DNA from: Microbacterium terregens
Lineage (GTDB): Bacteria > Actinomycetota > Actinomycetes > Actinomycetales > Microbacteriaceae
Reading direction: 5' to 3'
Length of the DNA stretch: 64,000 nucleotides
Assembly (NCBI RefSeq): GCF_039534975.1
Contig: NZ_BAAAWH010000001.1
Coordinates: 1,178,001-1,242,000, forward strand
This document shows positions 25,861 to 34,543 of the stretch, one piece after another. How positions within the stretch are numbered: the stretch's first letter is position 1; each line of letters begins with the position of its first letter. The position numbers and the translations under genes are program-made. The notes under the pieces are model-generated. The model made no database searches and was not told the origin of the DNA. It saw nothing but the letters and a program-made list of their open reading frames with translations.

Positions 25861-27152
25861 GCGCCGGTCCCGTGCGGGGTCGAGCCGAGCTCGTGCATCT
25901 GTGCGAGCGCGTCGGTCAGGTCGTCCTCGGCGATCAGGTGGCCCATGCGGTCGCGCTTGGTGGACAGGTACTGGTGGTTGTTCGGCCCGACGCCCACCAG
26001 CAGCGGAACCTGCTCGATGATCTCGAGCCCGAGCTCGCGCAGCTGCATGACCTTGTCGGTGTTGTTGGTGAGCAGGCGCACCTTCTCCACACCCAGATCG
26101 GCCAGGATGCCGGCCGCCGCGGCGTAGTCGCGCGCGTCGGCGGGCAGCCCGAGAGCCAGGTTCGCGTCGACGGTGTCGAGCCCGCGCTCCTGCAGGCTGT
26201 ATGCGCGGAGCTTGTTGATCAGCCCGATGCCGCGACCCTCGTGACCGCGCATGTAGATGACGATGCCGCCGTCCTGCTCGATCGAGTCGAGCGCCGCATC
26301 CAGCTGCGGGCCGCACTCGCACTTGAGCGAGCCGAAGGCCTCACCGGTCAGGCACTCCGAATGCACCCGCACCAGCGGGGCGTCTTCGGACAGATCGCCC
26401 GAGACGACCGCGAGGTGGTCGGTGCCGGTGATGCGGTCCTTGTACGCGAGGAAGCGGAAGCCGCCATGTGCGGTCGGCACGTTGGCCTCCGCGCGGAGGC
26501 TGACGCGGCGGCGATGGGGGGAGTGGGCGGTCACCGGGACGGGGTGGTGCTCGTCGAGGTGGGCGATCAGCTGCTCGATCGTGATCACCGGCACGCCGTC
26601 GCGCTCGCCGAGTTCGATGAGACCCGGCAGCCGCATCATCGAGCCGTCCTCGGCCACGACCTCCGCGATCGCACCCACGGGCTTCAGACCCGCGAGGCGC
26701 ATCAGCTCGACCGCGGCTTCGGTGTGTCCCCCGCGTTCGCGCACCCCGCCGTCCACCGCGCGCAGCGGCAGGATGTGGCCCGGACGGATCACGCTGGTCG
26801 GCGTGGACTCCGGGTTGGCGAGGACGTTGAGGGTGTGGGCGCGGTCAGATGCGGAGATGCCCGTCGAGACGCGGTCCGCGGCATCCACACTGACCGTATA
26901 GGCGGTTCCGCGGGCGTCTTCGTTCACCTCGACCATGGGGGGCAGATCGAGCCGGTCGGCCCACTCGCCGGGCATCGGCGCGCAGATGAACCCGCTCGAC
27001 CAGCGGACCGTCCACGCGATCCACTCGGGGGTCGCCAGCTCGGCCGACAGCACGACGTCGCCTTCGTTCTCGCGGTTCTCGTCGTCGGCGACGATCACGG
27101 GGCGTCCTGCCCGGAGCGCCTCGAGGGCGGCGGAGATGGGGGAAAGGCTCAT
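25857..27152 (-). CDS. ribBA: bifunctional 3,4-dihydroxy-2-butanone-4-phosphate synthase / GTP cyclohydrolase II
   Basis: 431-residue fusion catalysing both entry reactions of riboflavin synthesis. The N-terminal DHBP synthase (1-205) has the acidic motif [18 protein letters not shown] and [21 protein letters not shown]. The C-terminal GTP cyclohydrolase II (about 210-420) has the zinc cysteines in [20 protein letters not shown] and the catalytic [12 protein letters not shown]. The ATG at 27152 overlaps the ribE stop as ATGA; the frame is open upstream through ribE and was not used. Confidence 0.97.
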   Translation of the reverse strand: MSLSPISAALEALRAGRPVIVADDENRENEGDVVLSAELATPEWIAWTVRWSSGFICAPMPGEWADRLDLPPMVEVNEDARGTAYTVSVDAADRVSTGISASDRAHTLNVLANPESTPTSVIRPGHILPLRAVDGGVRERGGHTEAAVELMRLAGLKPVGAIAEVVAEDGSMMRLPGLIELGERDGVPVITIEQLIAHLDEHHPVPVTAHSPHRRRVSLRAEANVPTAHGGFRFLAYKDRITGTDHLAVVSGDLSEDAPLVRVHSECLTGEAFGSLKCECGPQLDAALDSIEQDGGIVIYMRGHEGRGIGLINKLRAYSLQERGLDTVDANLALGLPADARDYAAAAGILADLGVEKVRLLTNNTDKVMQLRELGLEIIEQVPLLVGVGPNNHQYLSTKRDRMGHLIAEDDLTDALAQMHELGSTPHGTGA

Positions 27153-27832
27153 CGGGAGCCTCCTTCTGTCTGGGCGGCAGGGGCCGCGGGTGTGTCGACC
27201 GTCACGGCGTGGGCCGCGGACGGGGTCGGGGTGAAGGCGAGGAGGCGCTGCACGTGGCGGGCCAGGATGTCGGTCTCGAGGTTGACGCGGTCGCCGACCG
27301 CGCGGGAGCCGAGGGTCGTCGCCTCGAGCGTCTCGGGAATGAGGGAGACCTCGAACCAGTGCACGTCGGCGTCGGCGGGACTGACCGCGCTCACCGTCAG
27401 CGAGACGCCGTCGACCGAGATGGAGCCCTTGTCGACGACCAACGGTGCCAGGGCGGCGGGCAGTCCTACCCGCAGCACCCGCCACTGGGCGCCGGGGCGG
27501 ATCTCGAGAAGGTCCCCGGTACCGTCGATGTGGCCCTGCACGATGTGCCCGCCCAGCCGCCCGTGCGCGGCGGTGGCCCGCTCCAGGTTGACCGGCCGGC
27601 CGGCCGCGACCCCGGCGAGAGTGGACATGTCCAGGGTCTGCCTCATCACGTCCGCGGTGAACCAATCCTCGCCACGATCGACGACCGTGAGGCACACGCC
27701 GCTGACCGAGATGGAGTCGCCGTGCGCGGCATCGGACACCGCCTTCGGCGCACGCACTCGCAGCCGCACGCCGTCCCCGGACGGGTCGACGGCGGTGACG
27801 GCGCCGATCTCTTCGACGATTCCGGTGAACAT
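27149..27832 (-). CDS. ribE: riboflavin synthase, alpha subunit
   Basis: 227-residue riboflavin synthase, dismutating two lumazine molecules to riboflavin. Both Lum-binding repeats are visible: MFTGIVEEIGAV... with DSISVSGVCLTV, then HIVQGHIDGTGDL... with SISVDGVSLTVSAV. The stop overlaps the ribBA start and the start overlaps the ribD stop by one base, indicating tight translational coupling. The C-terminal tail (about 205-227) is Ala/Thr-rich and probably disordered. The gene is called ribC in some species. Confidence 0.96.
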   Translation of the reverse strand: MFTGIVEEIGAVTAVDPSGDGVRLRVRAPKAVSDAAHGDSISVSGVCLTVVDRGEDWFTADVMRQTLDMSTLAGVAAGRPVNLERATAAHGRLGGHIVQGHIDGTGDLLEIRPGAQWRVLRVGLPAALAPLVVDKGSISVDGVSLTVSAVSPADADVHWFEVSLIPETLEATTLGSRAVGDRVNLETDILARHVQRLLAFTPTPSAAHAVTVDTPAAPAAQTEGGSR

Positions 27833-28875
27833 CAGAGGTCTCCTTCGGTGGCGGGGTGTGCGGTGATCAGCAGGTCTTCACCGAGCGCCTGCACGGCGGA
27901 CACGGCGAGGCGTCGCTGCTGCGAAATCGTGTCGACGCCGAGGCGACCGAGCGCGGGGTGGTCGGTGCCATCGGCGCCGTAGCCGATGAGGGTCGGCGCA
28001 ACGTAGGCGAGCACCTCATCGACGAGGCCTTCGCGCAGGAACGCGCTCGCGATGGTGGGGCCGCCTTCGACGAAGACGCGTTGCGCGCCGAGCGCGCGCA
28101 GTTCGGCCAGCACCGCGGGCAGGTCGTCGCCCGATCGGTGGACGAGTTGCCGCGGGTGCCGACGCAGCGCGGCGTCCTCGGGCACCCGGCGATCGCCGAG
28201 TACGACGGGGATCGGCTGGTTCTCGTACAGTGTGCCGTCGGAGCGGCGCGCGGTCAGCGCGGGGTCATCGGCCAGAACGGTGCCGGTGCCCACGACGATC
28301 GCATCGGCCTCCGCGCGGCGGCGGTGCACGTCGGCCCGCGCATCGGGTCCGGTGATCCACTGGCTGGTGCCGTCGGATGCCGCGGCCCGTCCGTCCAGGC
28401 TCTGGGCCCACTTCACGGTGACGTGGGGTCGACCGAGCCGCTGCACGGTGAGCCAGGCGGCGAGCAGGTCGGTTCCCTCGTCCGTCATCACGCCGGATTC
28501 GACGGACACGCCGGCTTCGCGCAGCCGCTGCGCACCACCGGTCGATTCGGGGTTCGGATCGGGCACCGCGTAGATCACGCGGGATACCCCGGCCTCGATC
28601 AGCGCGACAGCACACGGACCGGTGCGGCCGGTGTGGTTGCACGGTTCCAGCGTCACCACCGCGGTGGCTCCGCCGGCCGCACCCTCAGCGAGCTGCGAGA
28701 GCGCGTCGACCTCGGCGTGCACGGTCCCGGCGCCGCGGTGCCAGCCCTCGGCCAGCAGGTTCCCCTCGGGGGAGAGGATGACGGCGCCGACCTGCGGGTT
28801 CACGCCGCGGGGGCCGTTCCGGGCGAGCTCGAGCGCACGCACCATGGCGTCGCGCTCCGCAGCGTTCACCGGCAT
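27832..28875 (-). CDS. ribD: bifunctional diaminohydroxyphosphoribosylaminopyrimidine deaminase / reductase
   Basis: 347-residue RibD. The N-terminal zinc deaminase domain has HAEVDAL and TLEPCNHTGRTGPC. The C-terminal reductase domain (about 150-340) has TVKWAQSLDGRAAASDGTSQWIT and VEGGPTIASAFLREGLVDE. It is the first gene of the operon, with AAAGGA eight bases before the ATG at 28875. An FMN riboswitch occupies the leader, so expression of the whole operon should fall when FMN is plentiful. Confidence 0.96.
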   Translation of the reverse strand: MPVNAAERDAMVRALELARNGPRGVNPQVGAVILSPEGNLLAEGWHRGAGTVHAEVDALSQLAEGAAGGATAVVTLEPCNHTGRTGPCAVALIEAGVSRVIYAVPDPNPESTGGAQRLREAGVSVESGVMTDEGTDLLAAWLTVQRLGRPHVTVKWAQSLDGRAAASDGTSQWITGPDARADVHRRRAEADAIVVGTGTVLADDPALTARRSDGTLYENQPIPVVLGDRRVPEDAALRRHPRQLVHRSGDDLPAVLAELRALGAQRVFVEGGPTIASAFLREGLVDEVLAYVAPTLIGYGADGTDHPALGRLGVDTISQQRRLAVSAVQALGEDLLITAHPATEGDL

Positions 28876-28930
28876 CCGAATCCTTTGTCTTCAGGCTCCG
28901 GGAATGGCGAACGGCGGCGCGCACGCACCG

Positions 28931-29090
28931 CTCGTGCTGCCTCCCATCCGGACTCGCAGCATTTCTGCTGCATCACCGTCGGTCCCGGAATTCCACCGGA
29001 TCAGCCTCGGCGGCACCCGGATCGGATGCTGTTGCCTCGGCTCGCGGACTGTCACCGCCGGTTCGGATTCCCACCGACCCCGGAGCACGT
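28931..29090 (-). promoter_or_regulatory. FMN riboswitch (RFN element)
   Basis: Read on the minus strand from 29090, all conserved RFN blocks appear in order: CCGGGGTCGGTGGGAATCC, AACCGGCGGTGACAGTCCGC, a variable arm, then CGGAATTCC, GGACCGACGGTGATGCAGC, GCTGCGAGTCCGGATGGGAG and a closing GCAGCACGAGCG. About 55 bases separate it from the ribD start, and no terminator-like hairpin followed by U is seen. Control is therefore probably at translation initiation, as usual in actinobacteria. Confidence 0.95.
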
Positions 29091-29124
29091 ATCTGCACTT
29101 GAGTCTAGTCAACGCGCCGCGGCC

Positions 29125-29182
29125 GGATTCATTCCATGTGCCCGCATGGAGCCCGAGTCGGTGAACACCGGCTGAATGAACC
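29125..29182. promoter_or_regulatory. inverted repeats in the ribD-glpD divergent region
   Basis: GGATTCATTC (29125-29134) faces GAATGAACC (29174-29182), and CGGTG-AA-CACCG (29159-29170) lies between them. The 225 bases between the riboswitch and glpD hold no gene. A glycerol-responsive operator for glpD is one possibility, by position alone. Confidence 0.35.
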
Positions 29183-29315
29183 CTGCATGTGGTCGCGTGG
29201 GCGGAGCCCGAGCCGCTGCCGCCACGTAGCCTGGAGGGGCCGCGCGACAGCGCGAACGGGGGTCCGGGCCCGCCAGGTCGAAGGGCTGGAGCGGGCAGAA
29301 AGCACGGGGGACACG

Positions 29316-31043
29316 ATGACAGACGCACAGGCGGGCTTCGAAGCGCTCGCCGCGCGCCCGTACGCGGACGTGCTCGTCGTCGGAGGAGGAATCAACGGCC
29401 TGGCGACGTTCCGGGACCTCGCGATGCAGGGCGTCGATGTCGCCCTGGTGGAGCGGGCGGACTTCGTCAGCGGCGCCTCGGCGGCCTCCTCGCACATGAT
29501 CCACGGCGGGATCCGCTACCTCGAGAACGGCGAGTTCCGGCTCGTGCACGAGGCAGTGACCGAACGCAACGGCCTGCTCAAGATCGCCCCGCACTATGTG
29601 CGCCCGCTGCAGACGACGATCCCCATCTTCTCGACGTTCTCCGGAGTGCTGACGGCGCCGCTGCGCTTCCTCCGCCACGGCGGGGGCAAGCACCGCGAGC
29701 GCGGGGCGGCCCTGATCAAGATCGGCCTGGTCATCTACGACTCCTTCTCGCGCGGGGGCGGGCGGGTGCCCCGCCACGAGTTCCACGGACGACGCAGGTC
29801 GCTGCAGCAGCTGCCGCATCTGAACGCCGGGGTCAAGTACACCGCAACGTACTGGGATGCGTCGCTGCACGATCCGGAGCGCCTGGCGATCGACGTGCTG
29901 CGCGACGGTCTGAAAGCGGGGGGAGACGCGGCGCGCGCGGCCAACTACACCGCCGCCGTCGGCGTGGACGACGGGCGGGTCGTGCTCCGCGACGAGCAGA
30001 GCGGCACGGAGCTTCGGTTCGCGGCATCCGTCATCGTGAACGCGTCGGGGCCTTGGACCGACGTCACCAACTTCGCGCTCGGCGACCCCACCGAGTACAT
30101 GGGCGGCACGAAGGGCTCGCACATCGTGCTGGATCACCCCGAGCTGCTCGCGGCGACGGGCGGGCGCGAGCTGTTCTTCGAGCACAAGGACGGCAGGATC
30201 GTCCTCATCTACCCGCTCAAGGGCCGTGTGCTCGTGGGAACCACCGACCTCGAGCACGACATGCGCGACCCGATCGTGTGCACCGAGGCCGAGGTCGACT
30301 ACTTCCTCGACCTGGTCGCCTACGTCCTTCCGGGCATCGCGGTGGATCGCAGCCGGATCGTGTACCGCTTCGCGGGCGTCCGCCCGCTTCCCGGGCATGG
30401 CGAACTGGCGCCCGGTTTCGTCTCGCGGGACTATCGCATCGAGTCGGCGCCGCTCGCCGGTCCCGCGAGCGCGACCGTCCTCAGCCTCGTCGGCGGCAAG
30501 TGGACGACGTTCCGCGCGTCCGCCGAGAACCTCGCCGACCACGTTCTCGGACTCCTCGCCCGCCCGCGACGCAGCTCGACCAAGGGAGTGCCGATCGGCG
30601 GCGGCCTCGGCTACCCCACCACCGAGCGCGCCCGCAGGCGATGGATCGACGCGCACCGCGGGGACCTCGCGCTCGGACGCGTCGCGACCCTGCTGGACCG
30701 CTACGGCACCACCGCTGCCGAGGTCATCGCGGCGATCGCGAAGGATCCGGATGACCGGCCGCTGGTGACTCTGCCCGACTTCAGCACGGCCGAACTGCGC
30801 CACCTGGTCCGCACCGAGGGCGTCGTGCACCTCGATGACGTGCTGCTGCGCCGGACCAGCCTGGCCTTCATCGGCGCGGTGACCGCGGAGTCGGCCGCCG
30901 AGGTCGCGGAGGCGATCGGAGCCCTCCTCGGGTGGGATGCCGCGCAGCGCCGGGCGGAGACCACCCGCGCGCTCGCGCAGGTGCACGCGGCCGACCCGAC
31001 CTGGTCGGATGCGGCATCCGCCGGGTCCTCCGCGTCGCGATAG
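29316..31043 (+). CDS. glpD: glycerol-3-phosphate dehydrogenase (FAD, respiratory)
   Basis: 575-residue membrane-associated flavoprotein oxidising sn-glycerol 3-phosphate to dihydroxyacetone phosphate and passing electrons to quinone. FAD motif DVLVVGGGINGLATFRDLAMQG is at about 17-38, with SSHMIHGGIRYLENGEFRLV and the substrate-site region GTKGSHIVLDHPEL, VYRFAGVRPLPGHG and SLVGGKWTTFRASAENL following. The C-terminal DAO_C helical domain is complete. The ATG at 29316 follows CACGGGGG; the frame extends upstream into the promoter region. glpK follows after 68 bases, so the pair probably forms a glycerol-use operon, here without a visible glpF. Confidence 0.95.
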   Translation: MTDAQAGFEALAARPYADVLVVGGGINGLATFRDLAMQGVDVALVERADFVSGASAASSHMIHGGIRYLENGEFRLVHEAVTERNGLLKIAPHYVRPLQTTIPIFSTFSGVLTAPLRFLRHGGGKHRERGAALIKIGLVIYDSFSRGGGRVPRHEFHGRRRSLQQLPHLNAGVKYTATYWDASLHDPERLAIDVLRDGLKAGGDAARAANYTAAVGVDDGRVVLRDEQSGTELRFAASVIVNASGPWTDVTNFALGDPTEYMGGTKGSHIVLDHPELLAATGGRELFFEHKDGRIVLIYPLKGRVLVGTTDLEHDMRDPIVCTEAEVDYFLDLVAYVLPGIAVDRSRIVYRFAGVRPLPGHGELAPGFVSRDYRIESAPLAGPASATVLSLVGGKWTTFRASAENLADHVLGLLARPRRSSTKGVPIGGGLGYPTTERARRRWIDAHRGDLALGRVATLLDRYGTTAAEVIAAIAKDPDDRPLVTLPDFSTAELRHLVRTEGVVHLDDVLLRRTSLAFIGAVTAESAAEVAEAIGALLGWDAAQRRAETTRALAQVHAADPTWSDAASAGSSASR

Positions 31044-31111
31044 CCTGACCGGAGCCGGCCCTGCGCGCCGGCGCGGCGTCTCGGGCCGCGCAGGGACTCG
31101 AAGGAGAGCTC

Positions 31112-32635
31112 GTGTCGGATCATGTGCTGGCGCTGGACCAGGGAACCACCTCGACGCGTGCCATCGTGTTCGACGAGCAGGGCGGGATCGTCGCGGTCGC
31201 CCAGCGCGAGCACGAGCAGATCTTCCCCCGACCGGGCTGGGTCGAGCACGACCCGATCGAGATCTGGACCAACACGCAGTGGGTGATCGCCGCCGCTCTC
31301 GATGAGGCCGGCCTCTCGCCGCGCGACGTCGCGGGTGTGGGCATCACCAATCAGCGTGAGACCGCGATCGTCTGGGACCGCCGCACCGGGCACCCCGTCG
31401 CGAACGCGATCGTGTGGCAGGACACCCGCACGCAGCCGCTCATCGATCGGCTTGCGGCCGAGGGCGGCACCGACCGGTTCGCCGAGCGCACCGGGCTGCC
31501 CCTGGCGACGTATTTCTCGGCGTCGAAGATCGCCTGGATCCTCGATTCCGTTCCCGGCGCACGGGCGGATGCCGAGGCCGGCCACCTGCTGTTCGGCACA
31601 CCCGACACGTGGCTGATCTGGAACCTGACCGGCGACACGCGCGGCGGCATCCACGTCACGGACGTCACCAACGCCAGCCGCACGCTGCTCATGGACCTGG
31701 CCACCCTCGACTGGTCGGACGATCTGCTGGCGGTGTTCGGCATCCCCCGTTCGATGCTGCCCGAGATCGTGCCGTCGTCGGGCGTGATCGGCGAGGTGCG
31801 CGAACCGCCCGCGGCGCGCGGCATCCCGATCGCCGGGATCCTGGGCGACCAGCAGGCAGCGACGTTCGGGCAGGCGGCCTTCGACCCCGGGCAGTCCAAG
31901 AACACGTACGGGACCGGCAACTTCCTGCTGGTGAACACCGGCACCGAGATCGTACGGTCCACGCATGGCCTGGTCACGACGGTCGCGTACCGGTGCGGGG
32001 ACGAACCGGCATCGTATGCACTGGAGGGCTCGATCGCCGTGACCGGGTCCCTCGTGCAGTGGCTGCGCGACAACCTCGGCATCATCAGCTCTGCTCCCGA
32101 AGTGGCACGGCTCGCCTCGACGGTGGACGACAGTGGGGGCGCGTACTTCGTCCCGGCGTTCTCGGGGCTGTTCGCTCCCTACTGGCGACCGGACGCCCGC
32201 GGTGCGCTGGTCGGACTCACCCGGTACGTGAACAAGGCGCACATCGCCCGGGCGGCCATCGAGGCGGCGGCGTTCCAGTCGCGGGACGTCATCGACGCGA
32301 TCGTCGCCGACACCGGGCGGGAACTGACCGAGCTGCGCGTGGACGGCGGCGGCTCGCGGGATGACCTCATGATGCAGTTCCAGGCCGACATCCTCGGGAT
32401 CCCGGTGGTGCGGCCCGCGATCATCGAGACCACCGCGCTCGGCGCCGCGTACGCGGCCGGGCTCGCGACGGGCGTGTGGCCGGATCGCGACGCCCTGCGC
32501 AGTCACTGGCGCGAGGGCAGGCGGTGGGAGCCGGCGATGCCCGTCGAGGAGGCCGACCGTCGCGTGCGGCTGTGGCGCAAGGCCGTGACGAAGTCCCTGG
32601 ACTGGGTCGACGAGGACGTGACCGCGCTGTCCTGA
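31112..32635 (+). CDS. glpK: glycerol kinase
   Basis: 507-residue FGGY-family kinase phosphorylating glycerol to glycerol 3-phosphate. The N-terminal phosphate motif [19 protein letters not shown] (6-24), INQRET-type segment [34 protein letters not shown] and the C-terminal ATP-site [18 protein letters not shown] are present. The GTG at 31112 has AAGGAGA upstream. The stop lies 3 bases from the convergent Fpg-like gene. Confidence 0.97.
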   Translation: MSDHVLALDQGTTSTRAIVFDEQGGIVAVAQREHEQIFPRPGWVEHDPIEIWTNTQWVIAAALDEAGLSPRDVAGVGITNQRETAIVWDRRTGHPVANAIVWQDTRTQPLIDRLAAEGGTDRFAERTGLPLATYFSASKIAWILDSVPGARADAEAGHLLFGTPDTWLIWNLTGDTRGGIHVTDVTNASRTLLMDLATLDWSDDLLAVFGIPRSMLPEIVPSSGVIGEVREPPAARGIPIAGILGDQQAATFGQAAFDPGQSKNTYGTGNFLLVNTGTEIVRSTHGLVTTVAYRCGDEPASYALEGSIAVTGSLVQWLRDNLGIISSAPEVARLASTVDDSGGAYFVPAFSGLFAPYWRPDARGALVGLTRYVNKAHIARAAIEAAAFQSRDVIDAIVADTGRELTELRVDGGGSRDDLMMQFQADILGIPVVRPAIIETTALGAAYAAGLATGVWPDRDALRSHWREGRRWEPAMPVEEADRRVRLWRKAVTKSLDWVDEDVTALS

Positions 32636-32638
32636 GCT

Positions 32639-33511
32639 CTACTTCAGCAGCCGCGACAGCCGCCGGTCGGCGAGGATCTTCCCGCCGGTCTGGCAGGTGG
32701 CGCAGTACTCGAGCGAGTTGTCGGCGAAGAAGACGCTCCGCACGGTGTCGCCGCACACCGGGCAGGTCTCGCCGCGGCGGCCATGGACCTGCATGCCGCG
32801 ACGTTTCGCGTCCTTGAGCTCGGCGGGCGGCTTGCCGGATGCCGCGGCCACCGCCTCGGCGAGCGTGCGGGTCATCGCGGCGTAGAGGCTGTCGATGTCT
32901 TCGGGAGTCAGGCTGGCGGCGAGCGCGTACGGCGACATCCGGGCGTCGTGCAGGATCTCATCCGAGTACGCGTTGCCGACGCCGGCGAGGATCGACTGGT
33001 CGCGCAGCACACCCTTGATCTGCGTGCGCCGGCCCTCGATCAGTCCGGCGAGGGTGTCCCGCGTGAACGTCGGATCGAGCGGATCGGGGCCGAGCCGCGC
33101 GATGCCGGGCACGTCCCGCGGATCGTTGACCACGTACACGGCGAGAGACTTCTTCGTGCCCGCCTCGGTGAGATCGAATCCCGACCCATCCGAGAGCGCG
33201 ACCCGCAGTGCGATCGGCGTCCTGCCCGGACGGATGATCGTCGCAGGAAGCTCCTCGTACCACCTCAGCCACCCGGCCTTGGCGAGGTGGAAGATCAGGT
33301 GGGGTGCGGCATCCGTCGTCGTGGTGGCCAGGTCGATGAACTTGCCGTGGCGCGCGGTCGCGGTGATCGTGGCGCCGACGAGGGAGTCCACCGGGGGATC
33401 GTAGGTCTTCAGGGCGGCGAACGCCGCGACGGTGACCCGCGTGATCGTCAGGCCCGTCGTCCGTCCACCGAGGAAGTCGACGAGGCCCTGGACTTCGGGC
33501 ATCTCCGGCAT
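32639..33511 (-). CDS. Fpg/Nei-family DNA glycosylase
   Basis: 290-residue formamidopyrimidine/endonuclease VIII-type glycosylase for oxidised bases. The mature N-terminus is Pro2-Glu3 of MPEMPEVQ, the catalytic pair; Lys57 (RHGKFIDL) and GVGNAYSDEIL (177-187) are conserved. A C-terminal zinc finger has Cys250, 253, 270 and 273. The lesion-contacting Arg normally five residues before the third Cys in E. coli Fpg is absent here: the stretch is ADNSLEYCATC. This suggests altered chemistry or specificity, as in the second Fpg lineage of actinobacteria. Three 36-bp tandem repeats lie directly upstream of the start. Confidence 0.88.
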   Translation of the reverse strand: MPEMPEVQGLVDFLGGRTTGLTITRVTVAAFAALKTYDPPVDSLVGATITATARHGKFIDLATTTTDAAPHLIFHLAKAGWLRWYEELPATIIRPGRTPIALRVALSDGSGFDLTEAGTKKSLAVYVVNDPRDVPGIARLGPDPLDPTFTRDTLAGLIEGRRTQIKGVLRDQSILAGVGNAYSDEILHDARMSPYALAASLTPEDIDSLYAAMTRTLAEAVAAASGKPPAELKDAKRRGMQVHGRRGETCPVCGDTVRSVFFADNSLEYCATCQTGGKILADRRLSRLLK

Positions 33512-33520
33512 GATTCCATC

Positions 33521-33628
33521 CTTCCACGTGGTGGCCCGAGGGGGCCGGTCTCCTTCCTTCCACGTGGCGACCCGAGGGGGTCGGTCTCCTTCCTTCCACG
33601 TGGTGGCCCGAGGGTGCCGGCCTCCTTC
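33521..33628. repeat. three 36-bp tandem repeats upstream of the glycosylase gene
   Basis: Units start at 33521, 33557 and 33593, each opening with CTTCCACGTGG and closing with GGTCTCCTTC or a near variant. They differ at only a few positions. The first unit begins 10 bases before the glycosylase start codon on its strand, so the repeats occupy its ribosome-binding and promoter region. Confidence 0.9.
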
Positions 33629-33681
33629 CGCTCGCCTGTCGCAACACGCCGCGGCTCGGTGCAGTTCGCGACAGGCGAGCG
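33629..33681. repeat. solitary 53-bp palindromic element
   Basis: Perfect 14-bp terminal inverted repeats CGCTCGCCTGTCGC (33629-33642) and its complement (33668-33681). Its reverse strand aligns without gaps in length to the 47-bp cores of the 16919-17389 array and shares CTGTCGCGAACTG and CGGCGTGTTG. It abuts the 36-bp tandem repeats and lies just past the broken GNAT gene, where it could also act as a terminator. Confidence 0.88.
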
Positions 33682-33698
33682 ACAGGGGCGGTCCGGAC

Positions 33699-34329
33699 TC
33701 ATCCGTTCAGCACGGGCCAGGGCTGCGGCGCCCTCTCGTCGTGCGGCAGCAGCCCCGCGATCCAGCCGTCGTCGCGCCCGGACGAGTTGACCAGCGCCCC
33801 GCGCAGAACCCCTTTCGAAGCGGAATCCGAGGCGGCGGGCCGCCCGCGCCGAGGCGATATTGCCCGCCACCGCGCGCCACTCGATCCGCTGCAGGGCGGG
33901 GCCGGCGTCGCTGAAGCCCCAATCGATCACGGCACGGGCGGCCTCGGTGAGCAGGGCGCGGCCGCGGAAGGCGGGCGTCATCCAGTAGCCGATCTCGCCG
34001 GTGCCGCCGGTGCTGATGCCGTTGATGCCGATCATGCCGGCGAGGGAGCCTCCCTCCCGGATCGCCCAGGTGGCCTCGGACTGGTCCGCCCAGCGGGTGC
34101 GCACGGAGGCGATGAAGCCCTCGGCGTGACTCCGCTCGTAGGGCGACGGTAGCGTGGTGTACCGCTGGATGCCGGGATCCTGGCAGGCAGCGTAGATCGC
34201 ATCGACGTCGGCGTCAGTCGGCGCGGACAGGGTGAGTCGCTCCGTGCGGAGGGTGACGGGGTGCGCGCCGCCAGGGTATCGGGCGTCGGCCCGTCGACTG
34301 CGGGTGGCCCGCGTGACCGGCGTGCACAA
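33699..34329 (-). pseudogene. GNAT acetyltransferase (RimJ-like), frameshifted and lacking a normal start
   Basis: Coding for a RimJ/RimL-type N-acetyltransferase: TLRTERLTLSAPTDADVDAI, WAIREGGSLAGMIGING, IGYWMTPAFRGRALLTEAARAVIDW and AGNIASARAARRLGFRFE. After FRFE, at the run GAAAGGGG (near 33811-33817 on the plus strand), the frame is wrong. One base removed restores GVLRGALVNSSGRDDGWIAG and an end at 33699-33701. Without correction the frame runs through the repeats into the glycosylase gene. At the expected N-terminus the codon is GTC where GTG or ATG is expected. The only upstream start, TTG at 34329, lies in a palindrome. A sequencing error could explain the shift, but with the missing start a decaying gene is more likely. 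Confidence 0.75.
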
Positions 34330-34404
34330 CCTCGCTGAATCGGGCGCTCACGCTCCGTGCAGTGCGGCTCATGCCGCTCCGAAGCTCGATTGGCGACGAT
34401 GTGC
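34324..34404. repeat. 81-bp palindromic element, copy 1
   Basis: GCACAACCTCGC (34324-34335) and GCGACGATGTGC (34393-34404) close an 81-bp element upstream of the AbiEi/DUF559 gene. Its left flank TGACCGGCG is also shared with copy 2. The arms differ by one mismatch each from those of copies 2 and 3. The remaining 139 bases to the gene start show no other feature. Confidence 0.85.
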
Positions 34405-34543
34405 GCGTGCCGCACGGGAAGGCGGTGCGCGCGCGGCGCCGGAATGACGTGCGCGGCTCCTCCCCAGGTCGCGGCCTGCGCGGCCTGTCCGCCGCTGTTG
34501 CGTTCTCGCGCTGCGCGCAGCGTCGCGCCGTCAGCATGGGCGG

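Noticed and set aside
34324..34404. Palindromes considered as rho-independent terminators or tRNA-like genes
   Set aside because: Constant 81-base length with conserved ends in three copies fits a repeat family better, and no tRNA anticodon arm or CCA-type layout is present.
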